This document shows, one piece after another, positions 1 through 6,852 of a DNA stretch of 8,881 nucleotides. The notes beneath the pieces are model-generated. The model worked only from the letters and a program-made list of their open reading frames with translations. It was not told the DNA's origin and did not search any database. This DNA is from Acidobacteriota bacterium (GTDB lineage Bacteria; Acidobacteriota; Vicinamibacteria; Vicinamibacterales; Vicinamibacteraceae). The number at the start of each line of letters is the position of its first letter. Within the stretch, counting starts at the first letter, position 1. The stretch lies in assembly GCA_013695405.1 (NCBI GenBank), contig JACDAO010000752.1, forward strand, positions 1 through 8,881, read 5' to 3'. The translations under genes were made by a program, and so were the position numbers.

Positions 1-322
1 GCCGGCGAAAGGGCCAAGGGTTTCCCCGCCCGTTCACTCCCGCCGCGTCTCGCAAGTCAGCGGCGCAAGAAAAAACCGACGACGTAACGAAAAAGACGGT
101 CACGAAGGGCGGGCGACGGCCACTAGTCCTTCGAAATGCCGGATGACAGCGAGCGTGAAGTCACAGTCACGAACGTGACGCAGATATCGGTTAGGCAGAA
201 CTTGGCTACCAGCCATAACGCTGCGGCTTGTGTGGACCGCCGACACCGGGATGCTCCGTTGCCGGGGCTTGGCGGCGAAACCTATGCGTCCCAGTGCGCA
301 AACCGTAGAACAAGGAACCACT
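1..322. other. Gene-free left edge, upstream of the ScyD/ScyE-like gene
   Basis: No gene is recognised here. The first ~85-140 bases could be the tail of a + strand gene entering from the left. One frame ends at a TAA at 85-87 after a Lys/Arg-rich stretch (RRKKKPTT), and another runs to a TGA near 139. Neither resembles a family I know, so the choice is open. A - strand reading across 100-387 overlaps the next gene's start and signal peptide and looks like a shadow. The rest probably holds the promoter and leader of the gene starting at 323, but I see no convincing -35/-10 pair. Confidence 0.4.
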
Positions 323-1543
323 ATGCACTCTTCGTGTCGGCTGTTTCGTTGGATGTCCGCGAGTGGACTCGCACTCTCGGTCCCCATTGTTCCTGCGCTG
401 CCTGTCGCTCAGACGATCGCTACTACCGTGGTCATGAGTGGCCTCGACAGCCCCCGGGGCCTCGCGTTCGGTCCCGAAGGCGCGCTCTACGTCACCGAGG
501 CCGGGCGCGGCGCCGGGGTGGTGGCCAGTCCCACCGCGGATTCGCGCTGCTTCCCCGGCCCGGTCGGCGGTTTGACGTGCTACGGGCCGACGGGCGCCGT
601 CAGCCGCCTGTGGCGTGGTGAGCAGTCACGGGTCGTGACGGGGCTGCCATCGATTGCCGCGCCCAACGGGAGTCGAGCGACCGGAGCGACGGATATCGTC
701 CTCGGACGAGGCCACGCGTACCTCACGATGGGGCTGGAGAACAACCCGCTGCGCCGCGGTGAGTTCCCGCAGATCCCTGAACTGGCGGGGTTCGCCTCGC
801 TTGTCCACCTCTCCGCGAGCGGTCAGTGGCGGGTCGTCGCCGACGTTGGCGCCTACGAGGAGGCCAACAACCCCGACGGCCGCCTCACGGCCGAGGGCAG
901 CCCGCACCTGGACACCAACCCGCACGGGCTCGTGCGGTATCCAGGTGGACATCTGATAACCGACGCGGGCGCAAACGCGCTACTGCGCGTGCGCGCCAAC
1001 GGTGACATCTCGCTGCTCGCCGTGTTCCACTCTCGCGGCTCGAGTCCGCCGCGACCGTCGTTCGCACCATCACCGTTCCCATCGATCGCCGACGCCGTCC
1101 CGACCTCGGTCGTCCTCGGACCAGACGGCGCGTACTACGTGTCGGAGCTGACCGGCGTGCCGTTTGTCGACACGAGGGCTAACGTGTACCGCGTCGTCCC
1201 TGGCGAGGAGCCGCAGATGTTTTTCGTGCAGGATGCGTGTCTGACCGGTTTCAAGATGATTCTCGACTTGGCCTTCGACGACGAGGGGAACCTCTACGTG
1301 CTCCAGCACGCGACCGGAGCCCTTCAACAGACAGGCCCGGGCGTCCTGATCCGCGTCACCCCTGACAAGGACCAGTCTGATATCTGCGCGCAGTATCAGG
1401 CGGGCACGCGGACGACGGTGCTCGGCGGACTGAGCCGACCCACTTCGGTCGTGATCGGTCCGGACAGCGCGATCTACGTGACCAACAACGGCACATCGAT
1501 GGGAGGCGGCCAAGTGCTTCGCAGCGAACCACCGGCGAAGTGA
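323..1543 (+). CDS. ScyD/ScyE family secreted beta-propeller protein
   Basis: Protein of 406 aa. I start it at the ATG at 323 because AAGGA at 312-316 sits 6 nt upstream and the N-terminus is then a normal signal peptide: basic RLFR, a hydrophobic core, and likely cleavage after Ala29 (PVA|QT). The mature part shows NHL/SMP-30-like propeller blades, each with a hydrophobic-GPDG-x-hydrophobic-YV pattern: LDSPRGLAFGPEGALYVTEA near residues 41-60, DTNPHGLVRYPGG near 197, PTSVVLGPDGAYYV near 260, ILDLAFDDEGNLYV near 313 and RPTSVVIGPDSAIYV near 372. Blade pattern, length and the Cys-containing insert after blade one match the ScyD/ScyE family, named after genes of the cyanobacterial scytonemin cluster but found widely as exported proteins of unknown biochemistry. 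No scytonemin gene is nearby, so that role should not be transferred. It stands alone, with 261 bp before the next gene. Confidence 0.85.
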   Translation: MHSSCRLFRWMSASGLALSVPIVPALPVAQTIATTVVMSGLDSPRGLAFGPEGALYVTEAGRGAGVVASPTADSRCFPGPVGGLTCYGPTGAVSRLWRGEQSRVVTGLPSIAAPNGSRATGATDIVLGRGHAYLTMGLENNPLRRGEFPQIPELAGFASLVHLSASGQWRVVADVGAYEEANNPDGRLTAEGSPHLDTNPHGLVRYPGGHLITDAGANALLRVRANGDISLLAVFHSRGSSPPRPSFAPSPFPSIADAVPTSVVLGPDGAYYVSELTGVPFVDTRANVYRVVPGEEPQMFFVQDACLTGFKMILDLAFDDEGNLYVLQHATGALQQTGPGVLIRVTPDKDQSDICAQYQAGTRTTVLGGLSRPTSVVIGPDSAIYVTNNGTSMGGGQVLRSEPPAK

Positions 1544-1804
1544 CCGGCTGTTCCGGACGGTCTTAGTTTGCTACTCACCGGGTCTTCTCGTCGCGCGCCT
1601 TTGCCGGCGTTCGGAGTCTCGACGCGCGTTCCTCGATGCCGTTGACTCCGGTCGCCTGAGCGCTATGCCGCATTGTCACACTCGGGCAGCTGAGCACGTG
1701 ATGGTGTCCGGCATCCAGTGATTCTGAGTGCGCCTGAATCGAGCCCGTAGTGGAGCGCGCAGGGTTCTCGTCCTTATATGGCTTCGGGCCTGGGAGAAGC
1801 GGCA

Positions 1805-2590
1805 ATGGCAGCAAGAGCGACGTCGGGCGTTGCATTTGGTGCGGTGTCAACGAGATGCCGCGTGTTGCTCGTAGTCGTCGGTCTCCTAACAACAGTCGGC
1901 TGCGGAGGCGGTTCTCCTACTTCGCCATCCACGCCAGACATCCCCAATCCTGCGTCAAGCACCGTCACGTTGACTGGGTTCGTGCGGGAGACCGCGCCGA
2001 CAGAAACTGTGCCTGTCGCAGACGCGAGAGTGGAGGTCATCGATCCCGGAAGCGGTTTGCTGACGGGGCGGTTTGTCCTGACCGATTCGCGGGGCTTTTA
2101 CCAATTTCCAGGTCTCTCCGGTGCCGTGTCTTTCAGGGCTTCAAAGGACGGATATGAAGGCGACTCGAAACGCGTTCAGCTGACCCAGACGTTGACCCTC
2201 GATTTCAGTCTGATGCCCAGTTCGAGGAAGCCACCGCGGGAGACCATTATCGTCGGTCAGACACAGACGGGCACCGTGGGCAACTCAGACCCTACTTGTG
2301 CCGGCAAATTTTTCGTTAGGCCGTGCAAGCGGTTCGCGTTAGTTGTGACCTCTCAAGAGGGTCTACGGGCGCGGCTCGCCTGGTCAGGCGGTCACGATCT
2401 CGATCTAGAGCTATGGCGAGACGACACGTTTGTTGTGGCATCGCTGACATGTCAAGCCTGTGGTGTAGGCAGCGGCGACGAGACGTTCACTGCAATCCTG
2501 TCGCCGGGCGAATACGAAGTTCGTGCGGTGCTCTTCCAAGGAATCGGTGCGGCCATTCCGTTCGAGTTGACCGTGAGTCGAGCCGACTGA
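1805..2590 (+). CDS. Lipoprotein with carboxypeptidase-regulatory-like domain and PPC-like C-terminal domain
   Basis: Predicted lipoprotein of 261 aa. The ATG at 1805 is preferred because GGGAG at 1792-1796 lies 8 nt upstream; an in-frame ATG at 1778 (270 aa) has no clear ribosome site. The N-terminus has a basic stretch (RCR), a hydrophobic core, then TTVGC with Cys33 as the presumed lipidated residue. The Thr at -3 is atypical for a lipobox. A Ser/Thr/Pro linker follows. Residues ~45-130 resemble a carboxypeptidase-regulatory-like beta-sandwich: TVTLTGFVRE at its start, ADARVEVIDPGSG, the DSRGFYQFPGL turn, FRASKDGYE. Residues ~145-260 look like a bacterial pre-peptidase C-terminal (PPC)-type domain: DLDLELWRDD, then SPGEYEVRAVLFQG. 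Four cysteines in this half (PTCAG, RPCKR, LTCQACG) could form disulfides. No catalytic residues are seen; the role is probably surface binding, which is inference. Confidence 0.78.
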   Translation: MAARATSGVAFGAVSTRCRVLLVVVGLLTTVGCGGGSPTSPSTPDIPNPASSTVTLTGFVRETAPTETVPVADARVEVIDPGSGLLTGRFVLTDSRGFYQFPGLSGAVSFRASKDGYEGDSKRVQLTQTLTLDFSLMPSSRKPPRETIIVGQTQTGTVGNSDPTCAGKFFVRPCKRFALVVTSQEGLRARLAWSGGHDLDLELWRDDTFVVASLTCQACGVGSGDETFTAILSPGEYEVRAVLFQGIGAAIPFELTVSRAD

Positions 2591-2961
2591 AGCGAATTCG
2601 CGGTGGGTGCAAGACCGACGGCACTTGAAGTGGTTCCACCTACGCAGCCAGTTCGCTGGTTCGCATTAAAACAGCCGCGAGTACACCAATGTCCGCCCAC
2701 TCACATGCAAGCTGGTGGCGTAAATTCCCTTATGGGCCAGCTCCCGGCGAGTATTGTCGCTGTCAGAGAAACGAGGAACTCACCGTGTTCAAGTCAACAT
2801 ACGCTAGACACCCGCCCACGAGCATGCTGAAGCAAACTGAGCTCATCAGTTTCAGACACTTGGCGCTACGCGGGCACGCCAGCACGTTGCGGCAAACAAC
2901 AGGGGCGGCTGCGGAAGTAGCAGTAGCTGGGCCCGGGATTGTGGAAACGTGGAGGTGGCTC
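2591..2961. other. Intergenic stretch between the lipoprotein and TolB-like genes
   Basis: No convincing gene. The reading frame of the downstream propeller gene stays open back to an ATG at 2689, but that extension lacks a ribosome site, would bury the signal peptide more than 100 residues inside, and resembles nothing I recognise. The stretch has a 7-bp inverted repeat at 2834-2852 (listed separately) and the strong Shine-Dalgarno at 2951-2955. It looks less GC-rich than the genes on the right. A promoter for the next gene should lie here, but I cannot place it. Confidence 0.45.
2834..2852. repeat. Small inverted repeat
   Basis: AAACTGA at 2834-2840 and TCAGTTT at 2846-2852 pair perfectly around a 5-base loop. 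No T tract follows on either strand, so it is not a standard intrinsic terminator. It could be an operator or a weak end signal for the lipoprotein gene, or chance. Confidence 0.3.
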
Positions 2962-4116
2962 ATGTGTCTGCTCCATCCATCTTGTGAGCGTTCGTTTAGA
3001 ATGCTGCGCACGATCACCCTGTCGGTCATGGTTCTCGGGGCTATTCCAGCACGGCCCGCTTCAGCTCAGACGGGCGTCATCGCTTTTCAGGATCACTGCA
3101 ACGGGCTCCTCTACGCTATGCGTGGCGACGGCACCGGGCGCATGCCCCTGCCGCTCCCGCCACTGCCCCAGCCGGCCAGCGAGTATCGGTATTCGGGGGC
3201 CCGAGTATTGGATGTAACCACGAGTGGTCCCTTGACGGTGGTCTATTACGTTGGCATCGGTCGGCGGGCTTCATCTGGGCTGACTGACTTCGGGCTGTTC
3301 GCCGTGCAGTTGAACGAAGTCAACGGCGTGCTGCTGCCAGATTCTGCGTCGCCCGTCCGGCTGACCTTGCCGTCAGATAACGGCATCGTCGGGGTCAATC
3401 CGAACAGTGCCCGGAGTGGTTCGTTCTCCTCTGCAGAGGATCACGACCGACTGGCTCTTGTCGCGGAGAGCGAAACCGCTAGCGTTCTCATGACGGTCAG
3501 CGTTGATCGCGACGAGTCTTCGAGGATCACGGGCCTCTCAGATCTGACCGTAGTGGCCGATCTCTACTCGCTTGGTGTGCCAGACCCTAGTGTCTCCACG
3601 ACTGGCTTCACAGGCACCATCGACTACTCTCCGGATGGCAGCAGCATTGTCGCATCCATCTACCACGATCTGTGGATGGTCCATTTGGATGGCTTTAGCC
3701 ACCTTGTGGGTGCGGACCTGCTTACCGCGGACAGCAATGGTGCCGCCGAGTGGAACCCGTCATATTCGCCGGACGGAACTCGCGTTGCTTACACGGCCGG
3801 CCCGGTTACGACCTCCGGAGGTGTGCGAGACACGGATATCTACTCTGTCGCCTTGGGCACTGGCGCCTCTACGCGCGTGACCACCAAACAGAACAAGGGC
3901 GGAGCGGCTTCGGCGCGCGACCGCGCGATGTGGACGGCCAACAGTGCGTGGATCGGCTTCACGGCGTATACGTCCTCGACTCCGCGTAAATTGCCTTGCT
4001 CCGCCTTGGTTAATAGCGAGATCTTCTTGATCAAGGCCGACGGCTCAAGCACCGCCTCCCAGATCACGCACACCAATGGCACGAGCGTAGAGGGCTCTCC
4101 AAAGTGGGGCTTTTAA
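2962..4116 (+). CDS. Secreted TolB-like/PD40 beta-propeller protein
   Basis: Protein of 384 aa. The ATG at 2962 follows GGAGG at 2951-2955 with a 6-nt spacer, the best ribosome site near this gene. The inner ATG at 3001 would give a tidier signal peptide (MLRTITLSVMVLGA...) but lacks a comparable site. Either way cleavage is likely after ASA (residue 35 from 2962), leaving a mature start of QTG. Two clear PD40/TolB-type blade motifs are visible: DYSPDGSSIVAS with its SPDG near residue 223, followed by LWMVHLDG, and SYSPDGTRVAYT with its SPDG near 269, followed by DIYSVALGTG. A degenerate third (MWTANSAWIGFTAY) lies near residue 318. The N-terminal half probably forms the remaining blades, with weaker motifs. 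Like TolB it is expected in the periplasm, but there is no Tol-Pal gene nearby and no TolB N-terminal domain, so it is not TolB itself. The partner is unknown. Confidence 0.78.
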   Translation: MCLLHPSCERSFRMLRTITLSVMVLGAIPARPASAQTGVIAFQDHCNGLLYAMRGDGTGRMPLPLPPLPQPASEYRYSGARVLDVTTSGPLTVVYYVGIGRRASSGLTDFGLFAVQLNEVNGVLLPDSASPVRLTLPSDNGIVGVNPNSARSGSFSSAEDHDRLALVAESETASVLMTVSVDRDESSRITGLSDLTVVADLYSLGVPDPSVSTTGFTGTIDYSPDGSSIVASIYHDLWMVHLDGFSHLVGADLLTADSNGAAEWNPSYSPDGTRVAYTAGPVTTSGGVRDTDIYSVALGTGASTRVTTKQNKGGAASARDRAMWTANSAWIGFTAYTSSTPRKLPCSALVNSEIFLIKADGSSTASQITHTNGTSVEGSPKWGF

Positions 4117-4588
4117 CGCCGAGTCGACAACCTCCACAGCGTGAGGTGCACGACCTGCGCGCCGCGGCACGTCGTCGCGTCTCAGGCCCCCGGCTGAGTG
4201 CCATCGCGGCATGCCCGAGGGGCGTCTGCCGCGAGCGCTCGAGAATGGTCAATGGCGCTTTTATCGTCTGTCGCGGTAGTTGTGGCCGTGTACTTGGGTG
4301 GTGTGCTCCGCAAGAGACTCAGTTCGGGTAGCGCCCGATGTTCCGGCGCGGAAAGGAGCCCGCGGATCGGAGCAGTTGCGCCGTCCCGTCGTCGAGGAGA
4401 TGACGCCGCTCTTGTTGCGGAACCAGTTGCCTGGATGGCTGCTGCGCTTGGACTCCTCTAACTACTTTCCGGGAAGAAATGACCGTCGCGAGCGCCGGAA
4501 GAGTCGAGTGGTCGGCCTGCGGGTACGACGGGGGGCGTCGCCCGCACCGATGGGTGTTACGCCGGCCGCCCGGCGCGCGATGCGCCGT
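4117..4588. other. Gene-poor stretch with no recognised product
   Basis: Both strands carry long open readings because of GC bias, but none has a ribosome site plus a recognisable product. A short hydrophobic reading starting at 4253 (MALLSSVAVVVAVYLGG) would make one membrane segment, but has no Shine-Dalgarno and runs into low-complexity Arg/Ser sequence. A + strand frame near 4360-4500 (EEMTPLLLRNQLPGW) looks protein-like but I cannot assign it. The - strand side may contain the 3' end of the decayed insertion element described at 4589-5037. A weak bulged hairpin (CTCAGGCC at 4181-4188 with GGCTGAG at 4192-4198) lies about 65 bp past the propeller stop. Confidence 0.4.
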
Positions 4589-5037
4589 CATGTTGATCAA
4601 GTTATCGGCAATGACCACGAAGCTGACTCATCGATGCATCCGGTCGACGCCATGGTAGCGACAGCGTCGGAGCCCATGGCGCCGCTTGATCACGCTGATG
4701 CGCCCTTCACAGCCGACAGGCCAGCGTTGGCCGCGCCGGAACCAGACTTGCCGTTCGTAGGCGCGTCGAGTGGCGGATTGTCGGCCCGCGCCGAGGGAGC
4801 ACGACGCGTCGCTCGACGCGATCGGTGGCGGCTGTTCGTTGCTCGCGGAGCTGGAGCCACATCGCTCGCCGCCAGATGGAGGGCGCGCCCGGAGAGTCCG
4901 TGGTGCCGATCCAGCGCCGCCGTCCACAAGGTCACATCCGCCGGGCGTCCCGTGTGCACCTCGTACACCGTGATGATCTGGTGTGCGGACTCGTGGAGCG
5001 TGACCAGGTTCCCAAGTTCGTTGGCGGGACTTCTCGG
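4589..5037 (-). pseudogene. Decayed ISNCY-like DDE transposase, C-terminal part only
   Basis: The - strand reads as the C-terminal ~150 residues of a transposase, scattered over different frames. First comes NELGNLVTLHESAHQIIT then YEVHTGRPADVTLW and LDRHHGLSGRALHLAASDV (about 5022-4870). A frame change gives SASNEQ, a third frame gives DRVERRVVLPRRG, and the second frame returns with RRAYERQVWFRRGQRW, GCEGRISVIKRRHGLRRC and RYHGVDRMHR. A TGA at 4628-4630 then replaces what is normally Trp, and the same frame resumes with VSFVVIADNLINM. The GCEGRIS..KRRHGL and VIADNLIN blocks are typical of ISNCY-type DDE transposases as I recall them; GCEGR carries the final acidic residue. The N-terminal half, with the first catalytic Asp, is absent. 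With at least three frameshifts, one nonsense codon and no N-terminus, it is inactive. Family assignment is from memory of motifs. Confidence 0.75.
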
Positions 5038-5065
5038 TAGCAGAACATCCCGCCTTGCCAGATGA

Positions 5066-5087
5066 GACCTGCCTGACGCCGCAGGTC
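5066..5087. repeat. Perfect 7-bp inverted repeat beside the transposase remnant
   Basis: GACCTGC at 5066-5072 and GCAGGTC at 5081-5087 are perfect complements around an 8-base loop. It lies about 30 bp beyond the point where transposase similarity starts. No T tract follows. It may be a relic of an insertion-element end or a chance dyad. Confidence 0.3.
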
Positions 5088-5160
5088 GGATCTAGCGGCG
5101 GCCGAGCTGGATCCTGCGACTTCGCGACTTTCCGCGAGTTAACCTTCCTGCAATGAATAC

Positions 5161-5187
5161 CTGCCGAAATCAAATCATTTCCGGCAG
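5161..5187. repeat. Imperfect palindrome immediately upstream of the hydrolase fragment
   Basis: CTGCCGAAAT (5161-5170) pairs with ATTTCCGGCAG (5177-5187) with one bulged base and a 6-base loop. It ends 5 bp before the ATG at 5193, where the ribosome site of the hydrolase fragment should be. It may be an old element end, an operator, or a translation-blocking hairpin. The 70 bp around it are more AT-rich than the rest of the region. Confidence 0.5.
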
Positions 5188-5192
5188 ATCGG

Positions 5193-5462
5193 ATGAAGGT
5201 CGCAGCGTACCAAGCGCCACTTCGCGATCCAGGCTCGTTTGGCGCCCTCGGGCTGATTCGCTCTGGAGTCGAACAGTGCGAGCGTGCAGACATTGCGATC
5301 CTGTGCTGTCCTGAGCCCATTATTGGCGGTCTCGCAGATTACACGGAAGTACCGACTCGGCTGGCGGTTCCATCGGCTCAAATCGGCTCGGTCCTCGCAC
5401 TCCTGGCTAGCCAGTACGACCCGGCACGCCGCGCGCGGCCGGTGCACAGACCGGCCCTGTGA
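5193..5462 (+). pseudogene. N-terminal fragment of a carbon-nitrogen hydrolase (nitrilase superfamily)
   Basis: The reading is 89 aa long, but only residues 1 to about 73 look like the family. MKVAAYQAPL is the usual first beta strand. LIRSGVEQCERADIAIL leads into CCPEPIIGGLADY, where Glu41 occupies the position of the catalytic Glu. AQIGSVLALLAS matches the helix before the next strand. After about base 5410 the sequence becomes QYDPARRARPVHRPAL and stops, without the strand and loop that should follow. Complete members are about 260-290 aa with a Glu-Lys-Cys triad; Lys and Cys are missing here, so it cannot be an active amidase or nitrilase. There is no visible Shine-Dalgarno, and a hairpin occupies that spot. 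It lies between a decayed transposase and the 3' end of the dehydrogenase gene, suggesting truncation by a rearrangement. Superfamily membership is fairly sure; substrate unknown. Confidence 0.7.
5437..5456 (-). terminator. Strong hairpin after the dehydrogenase gene, possible terminator
   Basis: GGCCGGT at 5437-5443 and ACCGGCC at 5450-5456 form a perfect 7-bp GC-rich stem with a 6-base loop. It lies 38 bp past the dehydrogenase stop on the - strand. No T run follows in that direction, so it would be a weak or Rho-assisted stop. It also sits about 25 bp from where hydrolase similarity ends, so it could mark a junction. Confidence 0.4.
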
Positions 5463-5493
5463 TGACGATCGTCGCGACCCAAGGCCGTGCGCT

Positions 5494-6291
5494 TCAGCCC
5501 TGGCTCTTCGAGCCGCTGCCGGGCTCGGCCATCTTGCGGTGCTGCTCGGCCAGCAGGCCGGATGGGGTGACCGAGGCCAGCGCCGTCTGCAGCGTGTTCT
5601 TCCAGCCACTGACGATGTCGCCGTCGCCGCGCAGCATGGCGTCGAAGCCGGTCTTGGCGACGTCGGCCGGGTCGTCCTTGTCGGCCTGCCCGACTGCCGT
5701 GTCGAGCATGTCGGCACGGGCGAAGAAGTTCGTCTCGGTGGCGCCCGGCATCAGGCAGGTGACCGTCACGCCGCTGTCTTTCAGTTCGGCGCGTAGCGCG
5801 AACGAGAACGAGTCGACGAAGGCCTTGGTGCCATTGTAGACGGCCTGAAATGTGCCGGGAATGTAGCCGGCGATCGAGCCCGTGATCAGGATGCGGCCGC
5901 TGCCATTGGCACGCATGTCACGGCCGACTTTCTGCAGCAGGCGGATGGTGCCGGTAATGTTGGTATCGATGACGTGGCGGACCTCGTCGAAGTCCTGGTC
6001 GAGGAACGCGCCGCCCAGGCCGTGCCCGGCGTTGGCGAGCAGCGCCTCGACGCGTCGTCCGGCGAGCCGGCCGTATAGTTGGTCGACGCCGGCCACCGTG
6101 GACAGGTCGGCCTGAAGCACGTCGACGGTGGCACCTTCGCCGCGCAACGTCTCGGCGGCGTCGTGGACCGACGGCTCATCCGCCGCAATCACCAGATCGT
6201 AGCCGTGGGCGACGCACTGTCGGGCGAGTTCGTAGCCGATGCCCGACGAGGCACCCGTGACCACCGCGAGTGGTCGGATGTTGCTGGTCAT
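5494..6291 (-). CDS. Short-chain dehydrogenase/reductase (SDR) family oxidoreductase
   Basis: Complete classical SDR of 265 aa, predicted cytoplasmic and NAD(P)-dependent; substrate unknown. I start it at the ATG at 6291 because AGGGAG lies 6 nt upstream. An in-frame TTG at 6309 would add six residues but would put that ribosome site inside the gene. Visible motifs: the TGASSGIG dinucleotide-binding turn at residues 12-19, ADL near 61-63 (adenine-ring contact), NAG at 87-89, and the catalytic tetrad Asn111 (DTNITG), Ser139 (ITGSIAGY), Tyr152 and Lys156 (YNGTK). MPGATETNFF near 181-190 is the usual post-catalytic PG motif. It follows the EamA gene on the same strand after a 143-bp gap containing a hairpin, so co-transcription is possible but not assured. 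The C-terminal tail (AEPGSGSKSQG) is flexible and ends in the scar region. Confidence 0.93.
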   Translation of the reverse strand: MTSNIRPLAVVTGASSGIGYELARQCVAHGYDLVIAADEPSVHDAAETLRGEGATVDVLQADLSTVAGVDQLYGRLAGRRVEALLANAGHGLGGAFLDQDFDEVRHVIDTNITGTIRLLQKVGRDMRANGSGRILITGSIAGYIPGTFQAVYNGTKAFVDSFSFALRAELKDSGVTVTCLMPGATETNFFARADMLDTAVGQADKDDPADVAKTGFDAMLRGDGDIVSGWKNTLQTALASVTPSGLLAEQHRKMAEPGSGSKSQG

Positions 6292-6403
6292 GTGGCGCTC
6301 CCTGTTCAATGCCGCTGGCGATCGGTCAGCCAGCCGACGTCTTTGTCAGTGCGCGCGGCAGGCTCTGGTGCTGTGCTTACGCCGCGAGACCGCCGATTGC
6401 AAG

Positions 6404-6432
6404 AGGAAGGCCGCGATCGGCGGCGCCTTCCT
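6404..6432 (-). terminator. Hairpin directly after the EamA stop codon
   Basis: On the - strand AGGAAGGC...CGC pairs with GCGGCCTTCCT, a stem of about 11 bp with a 2-base bulge and a CGATC loop. It begins 3 bp past the EamA TGA (6435-6437). The following CTCTTGC is only weakly T-rich, so it may attenuate transcription into the dehydrogenase gene rather than stop it. Confidence 0.45.
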
Positions 6433-6434
6433 GA

Positions 6435-6852
6435 TCAGGCGATGGTCAGCAGCGCGCCGGCCACCATCAGCACCACGCCGGCGACCAGTCGCCAGGTCAT
6501 CGTCTCGCCCAGGAACACGATCGCGAACACCAGCGTGAAGGCCAGGCTCAACTTGTCGATCGGCGCGACCCGCGACGCCGGTCCGAGCTGCAAGGCCCGG
6601 AAATAGGCGAACCACGACACGCCGGTGGCGCAGCCCGACAGCACCAGGAACCACAGCGAGCGGGTCGACAGCGTGCGCAGGCCGTGCTGTTCGCCGCTGA
6701 CGACCACCAGTTCCCCACCCGAACACCAGCACCACCAGTGTGCGCACCGCCATGGCCAGGTTCGACGGCACCCCGGCGACGCCGACCTTGGCCAGCACCG
6801 CGGTGGCCCCGCCGCTGAGCGCCGCCAGCAGCGCATAGGCCTGCCACGACAT
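6435..6852 (-). pseudogene. Half-size EamA/DMT transporter with a one-base frameshift
   Basis: Membrane transporter of the drug/metabolite (EamA) superfamily, single-domain type, substrate unknown. The ATG at 6852 follows GGAGGTGAT, an almost perfect ribosome site with GGAGG 5 nt from the start. The first frame gives MSWQAYALLAALSGGATAVL, AKVGVAGVPSNLAMAVR and TLVVLVFGWG. At the GGGG run (C run at 6713-6716 on the + strand) similarity jumps to another frame: ELVVVSGEQHGLRTLSTRSL, WFLVLSGCATGVSWFAYFRA, LQLGPASRVAPIDKLSLAF, TLVFAIVFLGETMTWRL and VAGVVLMVAGALLTIA. Removing one G restores one 138-aa protein, the normal size for a single EamA domain with four or five membrane helices, including the conserved YFRALQLGPAS and PIDKLS region. 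The rest is undamaged, so this may be a recent mutation or a homopolymer sequencing error. Confidence 0.82.

Noticed and set aside
100..387. - strand reading of 95 aa at the left edge
   Set aside because: No ribosome site or recognised motif, and it overlaps the start and signal peptide of the ScyD/ScyE-like gene.
4253..4330. Possible small membrane protein (MALLSSVAVVVAVYLGG)
   Set aside because: One hydrophobic stretch with no Shine-Dalgarno, followed by low-complexity sequence in a decayed region. Not enough to call a gene.
4280..5065. Long + strand open reading of 261 aa
   Set aside because: It is Arg/Ala/Ser-rich with no family resemblance and no ribosome site, and its second half is antisense to clear transposase remnants. 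GC bias explains its length.
4450..5192. Terminal inverted repeats or target-site duplication for the transposase remnant
   Set aside because: TTTCCGG-type words occur near both sides but in direct, not inverted, orientation, and no matching short duplication could be found by eye.
5175..5717. - strand reading of 180 aa overlapping the dehydrogenase end
   Set aside because: Its first part is the dehydrogenase gene in the wrong frame (Arg/Pro/Thr-rich). The remainder is antisense to the hydrolase fragment.
6435..6852. Programmed ribosomal frameshifting in the EamA gene
   Set aside because: The site is a plain GGGG run without a classic slippery heptamer or an evident downstream stimulator, and EamA proteins are not known for this. 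Error or mutation is simpler.
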